A stretch of DNA of 12,760 nt from Bacillota bacterium. GTDB lineage: Bacteria > Bacillota > Sulfobacillia > JAJZYS01 > JAJYTV01. The stretch spans positions 1 to 12,760 of the forward strand of contig JAJYNV010000267.1 of NCBI GenBank assembly GCA_021786135.1. The letters are read 5' to 3'. The position numbers were made by a program, and so were the translations under genes. The notes below the pieces were generated by a model. It was not told where the DNA came from and made no database searches. It worked only from the letters and a program-made list of their open reading frames with translations. Shown here piece by piece: positions 1-6,246 of this stretch (positions are counted from its first letter, which is position 1; every line of letters begins with the position of its first letter).

Positions 1-465
1 CAGCGGTGCATCCTGTCGGGCGTGTTCCCACACCACCACGAAATCGTCCGCCAAGAGCGGCGCCAATGCCAGGAGAAGAGCGGTCCACTGCGCCTGGGCG
101 TAGGGCGGATCACAGAGAACGAGGTCAAAGGGGCTCTCCCCAGTCAATCGGTCGAGCGCCTTGGGCAGGCGGCCACGCAGCACCTTGGCGCGGTCGGCAA
201 GTCCTGCGCGTTCGGCATTCAGTCGGAGCACGCGCAGCGCTGCCTCCTCGGACTCGACGAAGACGCACGAAGCGGCTCCGCGGCTCAAAGCCTCCAGGCC
301 GAGCGCCCCTGTACCTGCATAGAGGTCTAGGACAAGCGCGTCCTGGAGGCGAGGTGTGAGGATCGCGAACACCGACTCACGCACCCGGTCGAGGCTCGGG
401 CGGGTAGCCTGCCCAGGAACCGTAAGCAGGCGGATACCGCCAGCGGACCCCGCGATCACCCGCAC
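1..465 (-). CDS. rsmD: 16S rRNA (guanine966-N2)-methyltransferase RsmD, N-terminal part (cut by window edge)
   Basis: RsmD uses S-adenosylmethionine to methylate N2 of G966 in 16S rRNA during assembly of the 30S subunit. Reading leftward, 155 codons are present; the family is about 185 residues long, so roughly 30 residues lie outside the window. The start MRVIAGSAGG is the family signature. It is followed by TRPSLDRVRESVF (about residues 21-33), the SAM-binding loop DLYAGTGALGLEALSRGA (47-64) and the catalytic motif DPPY (119-122). I chose the GTG at 465-463 because it gives the canonical N terminus and has GAGGTG six bases upstream; an in-frame GTG at 474 would place the SD inside the gene. 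It lies 40 bases downstream of the comA stop on the same strand, so it may be cotranscribed or use its own promoter at 484-492. Identity is secure from the motifs. Confidence 0.93.
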   Translation of the reverse strand, partial: MRVIAGSAGGIRLLTVPGQATRPSLDRVRESVFAILTPRLQDALVLDLYAGTGALGLEALSRGAASCVFVESEEAALRVLRLNAERAGLADRAKVLRGRLPKALDRLTGESPFDLVLCDPPYAQAQWTALLLALAPLLADDFVVVWEHARQDAPL

Positions 466-483
466 CCGGTTCACCTCAGGGGG

Positions 484-492
484 ATTATACCA
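484..492 (-). promoter_or_regulatory. Possible extended -10 promoter for rsmD
   Basis: On the minus strand the short gap between comA and rsmD contains TGGTATAAT, a perfect -10 hexamer (489-484) with the extended TGN element. No good -35 is seen 17 bases upstream, which would fall in the last codons of comA. Initiation about 7 bases downstream would leave a leader of only about 12 nt that still includes the GAGGTG ribosome site. The sequence match is exact; its use as a promoter is inferred. Confidence 0.4.
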
Positions 493-505
493 TAGGACCC
501 TGGGG

Positions 506-1324
506 CTACTCGCTTGCCGCAGCGTCCAGGAGTGCGTAGCGCAGGGTGTCGGCGCGCAGGCCGCGCCGCAGGCACTCGAGCGCCAGAATCTCCTCTGGCG
601 GCACATTGCCGAGGCTGACGTTCGTACCGAAGCGGTGGATGAGCTCCTGCTGCTGGGACTTGAGTGGCGCTTCCCAGATCAGGCGATGAATGTCCCCGGC
701 AGCTCGCATCACCTTGAGGAGCTCCTCCTCCGCGATCTCGCCCTCCTTGTCGTAGATGCCGACTCCCTTGCCGCTCTCGCGCCCTTCCACGATGATCTGC
801 TCCGCACCGGCGGCAAGGTCTTCCACAATCGTGCGATGGATCTGAAGGGCACCAAGACGCTCCTCCGGGTCCTTGCGGCCAACTTCCGTCAAAACGACGA
901 GGCCGGCGGCGCGCGCCACGTGGATAGCCTCGCGCCGCTTTGCCGGCGCGATGGGCACGGTGCCGTCCGATACCTCGGCCGCGTCGAAGCCGAGGTCTGC
1001 CACCCGGTCGATGAAGGCCGGAAGGCGATCCTGCAGGATCGCAATTTCGAGAAAGGTGCCACCAGGGTAGACGCGCACGCCGTGCCGGCGGATGAGGGCG
1101 ATCTTCTCGCGCAAGATGTCGGTCGGGTAGAGGGCGCTCGTCCCGAACGGCAGCTTCCAGTAGTCGATGTAGGAACTGGCGATCTGGAGCAGATCCGCGG
1201 TCGGACCCAGTCCCATGCCCTTGTCGATCACCATGGTCCTGCCGTCCGCGCGCGGCTTCACGCTGCGCTCCCCAAGCGGGTCGAAGATCACGTCGAACCA
1301 TGCGCCAAAGCCATCCTGGGCCAC
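506..1324 (-). CDS. comA: Phosphosulfolactate synthase (ComA family)
   Basis: The 272-residue product matches the ComA/YitD family, which adds sulfite to phosphoenolpyruvate to give (R)-2-phospho-3-sulfolactate. In methanogens this is the first step to coenzyme M; in Bacillus the homologue serves 3-sulfolactate production in sporulating cells. The TIM-barrel signatures are visible in order: KPR near residue 23, GRTMVIDKGMGLG (28-40), YWKLPFGTSALYP (55-67), YPGGTF (86-91), EVSDGT (117-122), TEVGRKDP (146-153), EGRESGKGVGIYD (180-192), WEAP (217-220) and GTNVSLGN (233-240). The start is GTG with GGAGGAGGGGG just upstream. It lies 67 bases after the MFS gene and 40 bases before rsmD on the same strand. 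In a spore-former the sulfolactate role is the likelier one; no comB or comC homologue is visible here. Confidence 0.9.
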   Translation of the reverse strand: MAQDGFGAWFDVIFDPLGERSVKPRADGRTMVIDKGMGLGPTADLLQIASSYIDYWKLPFGTSALYPTDILREKIALIRRHGVRVYPGGTFLEIAILQDRLPAFIDRVADLGFDAAEVSDGTVPIAPAKRREAIHVARAAGLVVLTEVGRKDPEERLGALQIHRTIVEDLAAGAEQIIVEGRESGKGVGIYDKEGEIAEEELLKVMRAAGDIHRLIWEAPLKSQQQELIHRFGTNVSLGNVPPEEILALECLRRGLRADTLRYALLDAAASE

Positions 1325-1391
1325 CGGACCCCCTCCTCCGTGCGCAGACTATGTGGCGGCGCACGAGTTGGCGACCCGGGAAGCGACCTCC

Positions 1392-2666
1392 CTACGAGGT
1401 TGGCCGCGGCCGTGGCGGTCGGAAGGCGATCACGTAACGGTCGCTTTGCGCATCGGCTTTGCCCTGGCCGCCAAGCATGACCTTGGGGTCCATGAGCACA
1501 AGGTTGAGCCCTGTCGTCAGGCCGATCAGGCCAGCCGCGGACCAGAAGAGAGGGCCATGACCGCTGTGCATGAGCCAACCGAACGTCGGCGGTCCGAGGG
1601 CGACGCCGAAGAAGCGGACGCCCCCATAGAGGGACGTGACCATGCCGCGTTCCTTGAGCGCGGTCGACGATGTGATCAGAAGGGTCAGGGTCGGCAGGAC
1701 GAAACCGCCGCCGACACCCATGAAGAAGATCGCGGAGAAGAGCACCCAGCGATCGGTGAAGAAAGCGTTCACCACCATGACCGCCGCGACGACGACGAGA
1801 CCGGCGATGACCACCGTCTTGGCATAGCCCTGGTGACGTCTCAGGTAGCCGCCCGTCAACAAGGAAGTCGCAGACAGGGCCGCCACCGGCAGGGCAAGGA
1901 TGAAGCCTGAGGTAAGCTCAGCCATGCCATATCGCTTCTCGAGCACCTCCGACAGGTAGAAGAGCGTACCGAACAGGACGAACATCACGACAGCACCTGA
2001 GAGCAGCAGCACCGAAAGAGACACGCCCTTGCGCGCAAATACCGTTCTGAGACCGGCTACATACGTGCCAAAGCCTGCCTTCGAACGTTCAGCCCTGGGC
2101 TCGCGCACCCAGAGCCAGAGCGCAATGCCGAGCGGAATCGAGAGCGCAGCAAAGATATAGAAGGGAAGCAGCCAGAGGATAAGTCCCACCGCCGCTCCAG
2201 CGATGGGACTGACCACCTTGCCGAGGCCGTTGGCGGCCTCGAGCCAACCGAGCACCTGAGCGCGCTCGCCGCTTCGGAAGATGTCGGCCGTCAGAGCCAT
2301 CGCCAGTTGCGCCATGCCGGCAGCGCCGGTTCCCTGGATGATGCGCCCCGCGATCAGTCCGGGATAGGCGGCGGAGCCGAGAAATGACACAGAGAACCCG
2401 GCGATGAGGGCCCCGATGCCGAAGATGACCAAGGCTGGAGCCATGATCGGCTTGCGGCCGAAGCGGTCAGAGAGATAGCCCGCGAACGGGATGAGGAGAC
2501 CCGCCGGCACGGAGAACGACGTGACCACCAGCGATGTCTGCAGGCCGGACAGTCCCAGGGCGTCCTGCATGCGCGGAAAGATGGGAAAGAGCATGGAATT
2601 GCCCAGCACCATCATGAACGGAACCGCACCAAGGAGGGCGACCGAGGCACGCAGCGATCTCTTCAT
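1392..2666 (-). CDS. MFS transporter, probable DHA1-type drug/metabolite exporter
   Basis: The 424-residue protein has the length and about 12 hydrophobic segments of a major facilitator. Motif A reads GYLSDRFGRKP (63-73) between helices 2 and 3. RIIQGTGAAG (108-117) matches motif B in helix 4, and GKVVSPIAGAAVG in helix 5 resembles the antiporter motif C of proton-coupled drug exporters. This places it in the DHA1 group of polytopic inner-membrane H+ antiporters, but the substrate cannot be read from sequence. The C-terminal tail of about 25 residues is basic and probably cytoplasmic. The ATG start has a G-rich SD (GAGGGGGGG) about 12 bases upstream, rather far away. The gene is divergent from the DUF441 gene with 92 bases between them, and is followed on the same strand by comA. 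Export of a sulfonate is conceivable from context only. Confidence 0.88.
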   Translation of the reverse strand: MKRSLRASVALLGAVPFMMVLGNSMLFPIFPRMQDALGLSGLQTSLVVTSFSVPAGLLIPFAGYLSDRFGRKPIMAPALVIFGIGALIAGFSVSFLGSAAYPGLIAGRIIQGTGAAGMAQLAMALTADIFRSGERAQVLGWLEAANGLGKVVSPIAGAAVGLILWLLPFYIFAALSIPLGIALWLWVREPRAERSKAGFGTYVAGLRTVFARKGVSLSVLLLSGAVVMFVLFGTLFYLSEVLEKRYGMAELTSGFILALPVAALSATSLLTGGYLRRHQGYAKTVVIAGLVVVAAVMVVNAFFTDRWVLFSAIFFMGVGGGFVLPTLTLLITSSTALKERGMVTSLYGGVRFFGVALGPPTFGWLMHSGHGPLFWSAAGLIGLTTGLNLVLMDPKVMLGGQGKADAQSDRYVIAFRPPRPRPTS

Positions 2667-2758
2667 GTGTCGTTCGCGCCCCCCCTCGGATTCTGGGCTT
2701 GCGTACGGTTTCTAACCGGGCGACGCACAGCGTAGCCTGTCACAGGGAGTGCCTGAGT

Positions 2759-3217
2759 ATGAGCCAAGAAACCGCTGCACTGCTCCTGATCCTCGCGGTG
2801 GGTGCCTTCGGCAGAAACTACATGGTCACTGTCGCCGCCATAGCCGCTTTGATCTTGGCGGTCCTGCCTACGCATTACCTTCTTACATTCCTCGCTGACT
2901 ATGGCATCCGCATCGGCATTTTTCTCCTTATGATTGCTGTACTCGCGGAACTCGCCATCGGTCGGGTGCCCCTAGGAAGTCTCATGCGGGAACTTTGGAG
3001 CGTTCCAAGTCTCCTCGCCATCCTCGGCGGAATCCTTGCGTCTTGGATGAGCGGCCGCGGCATCGAGCTCTTGCAGCGGCAGCCCGAGGTTGCCATCGGC
3101 CTCGTCATCGGCTCGGTGCTCGGCGCCAGCTTCTTCGGCGGGGTGCCGATCGGTCCTCTCTTCGCTGCCGGCGTCACGGCCGTGGCGCTCGGACTTTGGC
3201 AGGTCCTCTCCCGCTGA
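2759..3217 (+). CDS. UPF0756 (DUF441, YeaL/YtwI family) membrane protein
   Basis: The 152-residue hydrophobic protein has four or more membrane segments. It closely follows the DUF441 pattern seen in E. coli YeaL: an N-terminal pair of helices, then GIRIGIFLLMIAVLAELAIG, SLLAILGGILASWMSGRGI, QPEVAIGLVIGSVLGASFF and the closing GGVPIGPLFAAGV. Length is normal for the family. The molecular function of the family is unknown. The ATG at 2759 begins the conserved region, and AGGGAG lies about ten bases upstream; upstream in-frame codons show no family similarity. The next gene (a SASP) is 76 bases downstream with its own SD, and I see no convincing terminator between them. Confidence 0.9.
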   Translation: MSQETAALLLILAVGAFGRNYMVTVAAIAALILAVLPTHYLLTFLADYGIRIGIFLLMIAVLAELAIGRVPLGSLMRELWSVPSLLAILGGILASWMSGRGIELLQRQPEVAIGLVIGSVLGASFFGGVPIGPLFAAGVTAVALGLWQVLSR

Positions 3218-3293
3218 CCCAGATGGTTCTAGGATGTAAACCGTGTCTTGGGCTCAACACTATCGCCGTACTCTCGAAGGAGGTGACTGGAGC

Positions 3294-3533
3294 ATGGCGC
3301 AAGGCAGCAACACCGGCAGCCGCGCAGTCGTTCGTGGTGCGGAGCCTGCTCTCGACTCGTTCAAGTACGAGGTGGCACGCGACATCGGACTGCAGGTTCC
3401 GCAGGACGGTTACTGGGGCGACCTGCCGGCTCGCAGCTGCGGGGCGGTAGGCGGCCACATGGTACGCCGCATGATCGAAATGGCCGAGCAGTCCCTGGCG
3501 GGACGCAGCGGGATGGGCGGTACCACGCGATAA
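3294..3533 (+). CDS. Alpha/beta-type small acid-soluble spore protein (first copy)
   Basis: The 79-residue protein belongs to the alpha/beta-type SASPs. These coat spore DNA, shift it towards an A-like form, protect it from UV and heat, and are degraded at germination as an amino-acid source. The GPR protease site lies in SFKYEVARDIGL (22-33), with cleavage expected between E26 and V27. The second conserved block, CGAVGGHMVRRMIEMAEQSL, covers residues 49-68. Between them is the GYWGDLPARS insert, which replaces the usual Thr/Ser-Arg segment. Cys49 sits where Bacillus proteins have Asn. The ATG has a near-perfect SD, AAGGAGGTGA. A Gly/Thr-rich tail of about eight residues extends beyond the second copy's end. 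A hairpin follows 11 bases after the stop. Expression in the forespore is expected from the family, but I could not identify a clear sigma-G promoter. Confidence 0.95.
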   Translation: MAQGSNTGSRAVVRGAEPALDSFKYEVARDIGLQVPQDGYWGDLPARSCGAVGGHMVRRMIEMAEQSLAGRSGMGGTTR

Positions 3534-3544
3534 TTCGAGCCGCA

Positions 3545-3572
3545 AGACAGGGTGGAGCGATCCACCCTGTCT
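3545..3572 (+). terminator. Hairpin terminator after first SASP gene
   Basis: A perfect 12-bp inverted repeat (AGACAGGGTGGA / TCCACCCTGTCT) closes on a GCGA tetraloop and is followed by the moderately T-rich CCTTGTTTCCTT. It begins 11 bases after the SASP stop codon. This is a typical intrinsic terminator for a high-GC Firmicute, although the T tract is interrupted. Confidence 0.8.
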
Positions 3573-3669
3573 CCTTGTTTCCTTCGGTCCGCAAAGGATG
3601 CAGGCGAAGAATTTGGCGTCATATGTACAGGAGGCGAGGAAACGATAACGCACAAGGGAGGTGAATACA

Positions 3670-3888
3670 TTGGCACAGGGATCGAACACGAGCAACCGCG
3701 TGCTAGTCAAGAGCGCCGCGCAGCAACTCGACCAGTTCAAGTACGAGATCGCATCCGAGCTGGGCATCAACCCCCAGGGCGGTTACTGGGGCGACCTGCC
3801 GGCCCGTCAGTGCGGCTCGGTTGGTGGTCAGATGGTTCGTCGCATGATCCAGATCGCAGAGCAGCAGCTGGCTGGTGGCCGTCACTAA
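3670..3888 (+). CDS. Alpha/beta-type small acid-soluble spore protein (second copy)
   Basis: This 72-residue paralogue of the neighbouring SASP has the same role in DNA binding and protection in the spore. It carries the GPR site QFKYEIASELGI (22-33, cut expected between E26 and I27), the insert GYWGDLPARQ, and the block CGSVGGQMVRRMIQIAEQQL (48-67). Cys48 replaces the usual Asn, as in the first copy. I choose the TTG at 3670: it gives an N terminus MAQGSNTSNR that aligns with the first copy, and AGGGAGGTG ends six bases before it. The GTG at 3661 would lie inside that SD. Residues 22-67 are much more alike between the two copies than the N termini. A hairpin follows 14 bases after the stop, so this is probably a single-gene transcript. 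Confidence 0.94.
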   Translation: MAQGSNTSNRVLVKSAAQQLDQFKYEIASELGINPQGGYWGDLPARQCGSVGGQMVRRMIQIAEQQLAGGRH

Positions 3889-3902
3889 CGTCCGCGATAC
3901 CT

Positions 3903-3939
3903 GAAAGCGCCGCGGAGCCAACGGCTCGGCGGCGCTTTC
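3903..3939 (+). terminator. Hairpin terminator after second SASP gene
   Basis: GAAAGCGCCGC (3903-3913) pairs with GCGGCGCTTTC (3929-3939). After one G-G mismatch, GAGCC pairs with GGCTC around an AAC loop, giving a stem of about 17 steps. There is no good T run (GTATGCATTC follows), so termination may be inefficient or factor-assisted. The position between the SASP stop and murA supports a terminator role. Confidence 0.72.
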
Positions 3940-4120
3940 GTATGCATTCATATCATGTTGTCGCAAACTTTTGTGTTTACGTTCGATTGCTGGAACCTGC
4001 GACTTGGTCGATCCGAGAGTAGCTGAAGCGCGACTACTATGGACCGGGCAACCGCTGTGGCACAATAGGTCATGTTCCGATTCGTGCCTGTCTTTAACCG
4101 GGTCTCAAGGAGTCCTGCCG

Positions 4121-5380
4121 TTGCTGGCCTACCACATCGACGGCGGTATGCGTCTGCGTGGCGACGTACCCGCTAGCGGCGCGAAGAACGCGGCCCTGCC
4201 GATCATCGTCGCTGCCGCACTCGCCCGCGAAGGCGAGTCCGTCATCGAGAACGTCCCTAGTCATACCGACATCGCGGATCTTATTGCCATCCTGCAGGCC
4301 CTCGGCGTCGAGGCGCGCTTCACCGGCCCACGCGTCCTCTCGGTGTCCGCAGCCGGCCTGGAGCGGCACGTGGCGCCCTATGCCCTTGCTTCCCGTCTGC
4401 GCGCTTCCACCTACATAGCTGGACTGCTGCTCGCCCGGTTGGGTCGTGTCGAGGTCGCCCTACCTGGCGGCGATGCCATCGGAGCCAGGCCGATTGACTT
4501 CCACCTGCGCGGGCTGGAGGCGCTCGGTGCACGCGTCCTTGTCGACCGGGGCGCCGTGGTCGGCCAGACAGACGGTCTCAAGGGCGCGCGCTTCTTCATC
4601 GACCGCCAGTCGGTCGGGACCACATGCAATCTCATGATCGCCGCGTCGCTGGCCCAGGGCACAACCAGCCTCGAAAACGCCGCCCGCGAACCCGAAGTGG
4701 TGGATCTCGCGACGTTTCTGAACGCCATGGGCGCGCGCGTGCACGGAGCGGGCACGGGATTCATCCGCATCGAGGGCGTTGGGAAGCTGCATGGGGCACA
4801 CCACGAGATCATCCCGGACCGCATCGAGGCCGGCACCTTCCTTCTAGCTGCCGCGGCGACCTCCGGCCGGGTCACCGTGCATGCCGTCATCCCCGAACAT
4901 CTGCGTGTGCTCGCCGCCAAGCTTCACCTGGCGGGTGCCCACATCCGCATGACTGCGGATTCAGTCACCCTCGATGCCCACCGTCTCTTTGCGATCGATG
5001 CCCGCACAGAGCCCTACCCCGGATTCCCGACCGACCTCCAGCCGCAGTTGGTTGCGGCCCTTTGTCGTGCCGACGGGGTCTCCGTGGTCGAGGAGACGGT
5101 CTTCGAGAATCGGTTCGGCTACACCAACGACCTGGTGCGGCTCGGCGGTCAGGTACGCATCGTTGGCCAGAACACCGCCATTGTCACGGGTGTGGAGGAT
5201 CTCAGCGGGGCACCTGTCACTGCGAGCGACATCCGTGCGGGCGCCGCGCTTGTCATCGCCGGACTGTCCGCCCATGGGACAACGGAGATCTCGGGCGTAC
5301 AGCATATCGTCCGCGGCTACGAGCGTCTCCACGAAAAGCTGGCACATCTGGGGGCAGCGATCCGCATCGTGGAATCCTGA
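4121..5380 (+). CDS. murA: UDP-N-acetylglucosamine 1-carboxyvinyltransferase MurA, Cys-to-Asp (fosfomycin-insensitive) type
   Basis: MurA transfers enolpyruvate from PEP to UDP-GlcNAc, the first committed cytoplasmic step of peptidoglycan synthesis. The product is 419 residues, the length of E. coli MurA. Substrate-site residues are present: K22 and N23 in SGAKNAALP, R94 in LRAS, R123 in IGARP, the general base Asp in FPTDLQPQ, and the Arg of DIRAGAALVIAG near the C terminus. The loop that is PGGCxIG in most bacteria reads PGGDAIG, so Asp118 (codon 4472-4474) stands where fosfomycin alkylates Cys115 of E. coli. Asp at this site occurs naturally in Mycobacterium and Chlamydia MurA, which are active and fosfomycin-resistant. 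The start is TTG, with AAGGAG eight bases upstream; the ATG at 4148 would remove the first strand. It is a single gene between terminators. Spore-forming Firmicutes often have two MurA paralogues; which this is cannot be told. Confidence 0.95.
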   Translation: MLAYHIDGGMRLRGDVPASGAKNAALPIIVAAALAREGESVIENVPSHTDIADLIAILQALGVEARFTGPRVLSVSAAGLERHVAPYALASRLRASTYIAGLLLARLGRVEVALPGGDAIGARPIDFHLRGLEALGARVLVDRGAVVGQTDGLKGARFFIDRQSVGTTCNLMIAASLAQGTTSLENAAREPEVVDLATFLNAMGARVHGAGTGFIRIEGVGKLHGAHHEIIPDRIEAGTFLLAAAATSGRVTVHAVIPEHLRVLAAKLHLAGAHIRMTADSVTLDAHRLFAIDARTEPYPGFPTDLQPQLVAALCRADGVSVVEETVFENRFGYTNDLVRLGGQVRIVGQNTAIVTGVEDLSGAPVTASDIRAGAALVIAGLSAHGTTEISGVQHIVRGYERLHEKLAHLGAAIRIVES

Positions 5381-5434
5381 CCGACGTGCCGGCGCACTGA
5401 AGTACTTCTCCGGGCGCTGCAGGCAATTGGACAT

Positions 5435-5467
5435 GCAAGCGCCCCGACCGATGGTCGGGGCGCTTGC
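5435..5467. terminator. Bidirectional hairpin terminator between murA and a convergent small gene
   Basis: GCAAGCGCCCCGACC and its exact complement flank a GAT loop, a perfect 15-bp stem. It lies 54 bases past the murA stop and 51 bases past the stop of the convergent small gene at 5519. There is no T run on either side, so the stem alone would have to act, or a factor. Its place between convergent genes supports shared termination. Confidence 0.7.
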
Positions 5468-5473
5468 CGCCAC

Positions 5474-5499
5474 ATGGTCCGACATCATGCACGGACCAT
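5474..5499. repeat. Second inverted repeat behind murA
   Basis: ATGGTCCG (5474-5481) and CGGACCAT (5492-5499) form an exact 8-bp inverted repeat around a 10-nt loop. It starts only six bases after the 15-bp hairpin. The segment GACCATCGGTC (5494-5504) is also the exact complement of GACCGATGGTC (5446-5456) inside that hairpin, so alternative folds are possible. Confidence 0.55.
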
Positions 5500-5518
5500 C
5501 GGTCCCTGCCTTCTGAGA

Positions 5519-5722
5519 TCAGGCCAGGGCGTTCAGAAGCTGTCCTGTCTTCGCGCCGCTGGTGGCGCCACTCTGGCTTTCGACACCGTGGTCGCCGTCG
5601 CCGTCGGGCTTCTGCGTCGTCGCCGCAGAAGCGGCCTGCTGGGCGACCGCCTTGCCAACAGACTGAAATGGCTGCTGCAGCGACTGGAACTGGGCCTGAG
5701 CCGACACACCGGACACGTTCAT
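5519..5722 (-). CDS. Small hypothetical protein with Asp-rich loop
   Basis: I do not recognise this 67-residue protein. It begins MNVSGVSAQAQ, continues with a Gln/Ala-rich, probably helical segment (about residues 8-36, including SLQQPFQSVGKAVAQQ), and then has KPDGDGDHGVE (38-48; D40-x-D42-x-D44-x-G46). The last motif resembles a calcium-binding EF-hand or dockerin-type loop. A flexible Ser/Gly tail ending QLLNALA follows. There is no signal peptide, Cys or membrane segment. The ATG is preceded by AAGGGGGGTGAG, a good SD, which is my reason for choosing it. The frame stays open upstream to an ATG at 6052, so a 177-residue form is possible. It is convergent with murA and shares its terminator. 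Calcium binding is only a suggestion from the motif. Confidence 0.6.
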   Translation of the reverse strand: MNVSGVSAQAQFQSLQQPFQSVGKAVAQQAASAATTQKPDGDGDHGVESQSGATSGAKTGQLLNALA

Positions 5723-6052
5723 AGACTCACCCCCCTTGGGCAAGCCTACCATTGCGTATCTGAACTCCATCTGAGGAGGGATTCGGCCCCGAAAGCGTCG
5801 CACCATGACCGACAGTCCGATGCGCAAGGCCGGAGGTAGCCTCGCTCTCATCGATCTAGGGGCCAGGGCCCTCGCCACCGCCAGGTCCAATTTCCCACCA
5901 GAGTACGCTGCATGAGGACATGCCGCCCACCTCTGAGCCAGGCGCAGCGGTTCCCGCAAAGCAGCGACGGGAAGCTCTTCCGGAAGCGGGGCGCACACGG
6001 GCCAGTACAGCGTCAGTTCCGCCTCCTGGGACAACGACGAACGGCCTGACAT
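5723..6052 (-). other. Possible in-frame upstream coding region or N-terminal extension
   Basis: The frame of the small protein continues without a stop for 110 more codons to an ATG at 6052, which has GGGGAG nine bases upstream. The encoded segment (for example LYWPVCAPLPEELP, then an Arg-rich helix-like stretch ending QMEFRYAM) has moderately high third-position G+C but matches no family I know. It could be a real N-terminal domain, a decayed gene, or chance openness in GC-rich DNA. The strong SD at 5722 argues that the short product is made separately. Nothing on the plus strand looks coding here. In the next stretch, 6053-6210, I see no gene. Confidence 0.3.
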
Positions 6053-6210
6053 CTCCCTCGACTCCCCGCGTTTAGCATCGCGGTGGCTTCAGCGGAGCCG
6101 AGCGGGACTTCCTCTGCCTCATCTCGCCTATCCTGCCTGACTCACGGTCCGTCAATCCCGGCTGTGCCACGCAACGATGCCGCCCTTCGCCCCATATAGT
6201 CGGTCGTCAA

Positions 6211-6240
6211 TTGACAGGGATCCACCCGCGTCCGTAGAAT
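6211..6240 (+). promoter_or_regulatory. Sigma-A type promoter of the hydrogenase-related operon
   Basis: TTGACA (6211-6216) is the perfect -35 consensus. TAGAAT (6235-6240) matches five of six -10 bases. The 18-base spacing is within the normal range. Transcription would start near 6247 and run into the operon that begins at 6437. It is the strongest housekeeping promoter I can see in the window, which suggests expression during growth rather than only in sporulation. Confidence 0.72.
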
Positions 6241-6246
6241 CCAACA

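Noticed and set aside
356..1480. Long plus-strand open frame of 374 codons over rsmD and comA
   Set aside because: It is antisense to two well-recognised minus-strand genes and has no family features; long shadow frames are usual in GC-rich DNA.
2703..2717. Short inverted repeat CGGTT-TCT-AACCG between the MFS and DUF441 genes
   Set aside because: Only five base pairs with a three-base loop; could be an operator half-site but is expected by chance at this size.
3235..3264. Possible sigma-G promoter (TGTAAA ... AACACTA) before the first SASP
   Set aside because: Spacing is 15 bases instead of 17-18, and the -10 matches CATnnTA only partly. Forespore control is expected from the gene family, but the site is not convincing.
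3599..3627. Possible sigma-G promoter (TGCAGG ... CATATGTA) before the second SASP
   Set aside because: The -10 has one base too many to fit CATnnTA, and the spacer is 15 bases. Suggestive only.
4053..4063. CACAAT-like -10 upstream of murA
   Set aside because: No acceptable -35 at 16-18 bases; a TGGACC at 15 bases is too weak a partner, so no murA promoter is called.
4624..5400. Alternative plus-strand frame inside murA
   Set aside because: Its translation is Arg/His/Pro-rich and shifted against a clear MurA; no ribosome site.
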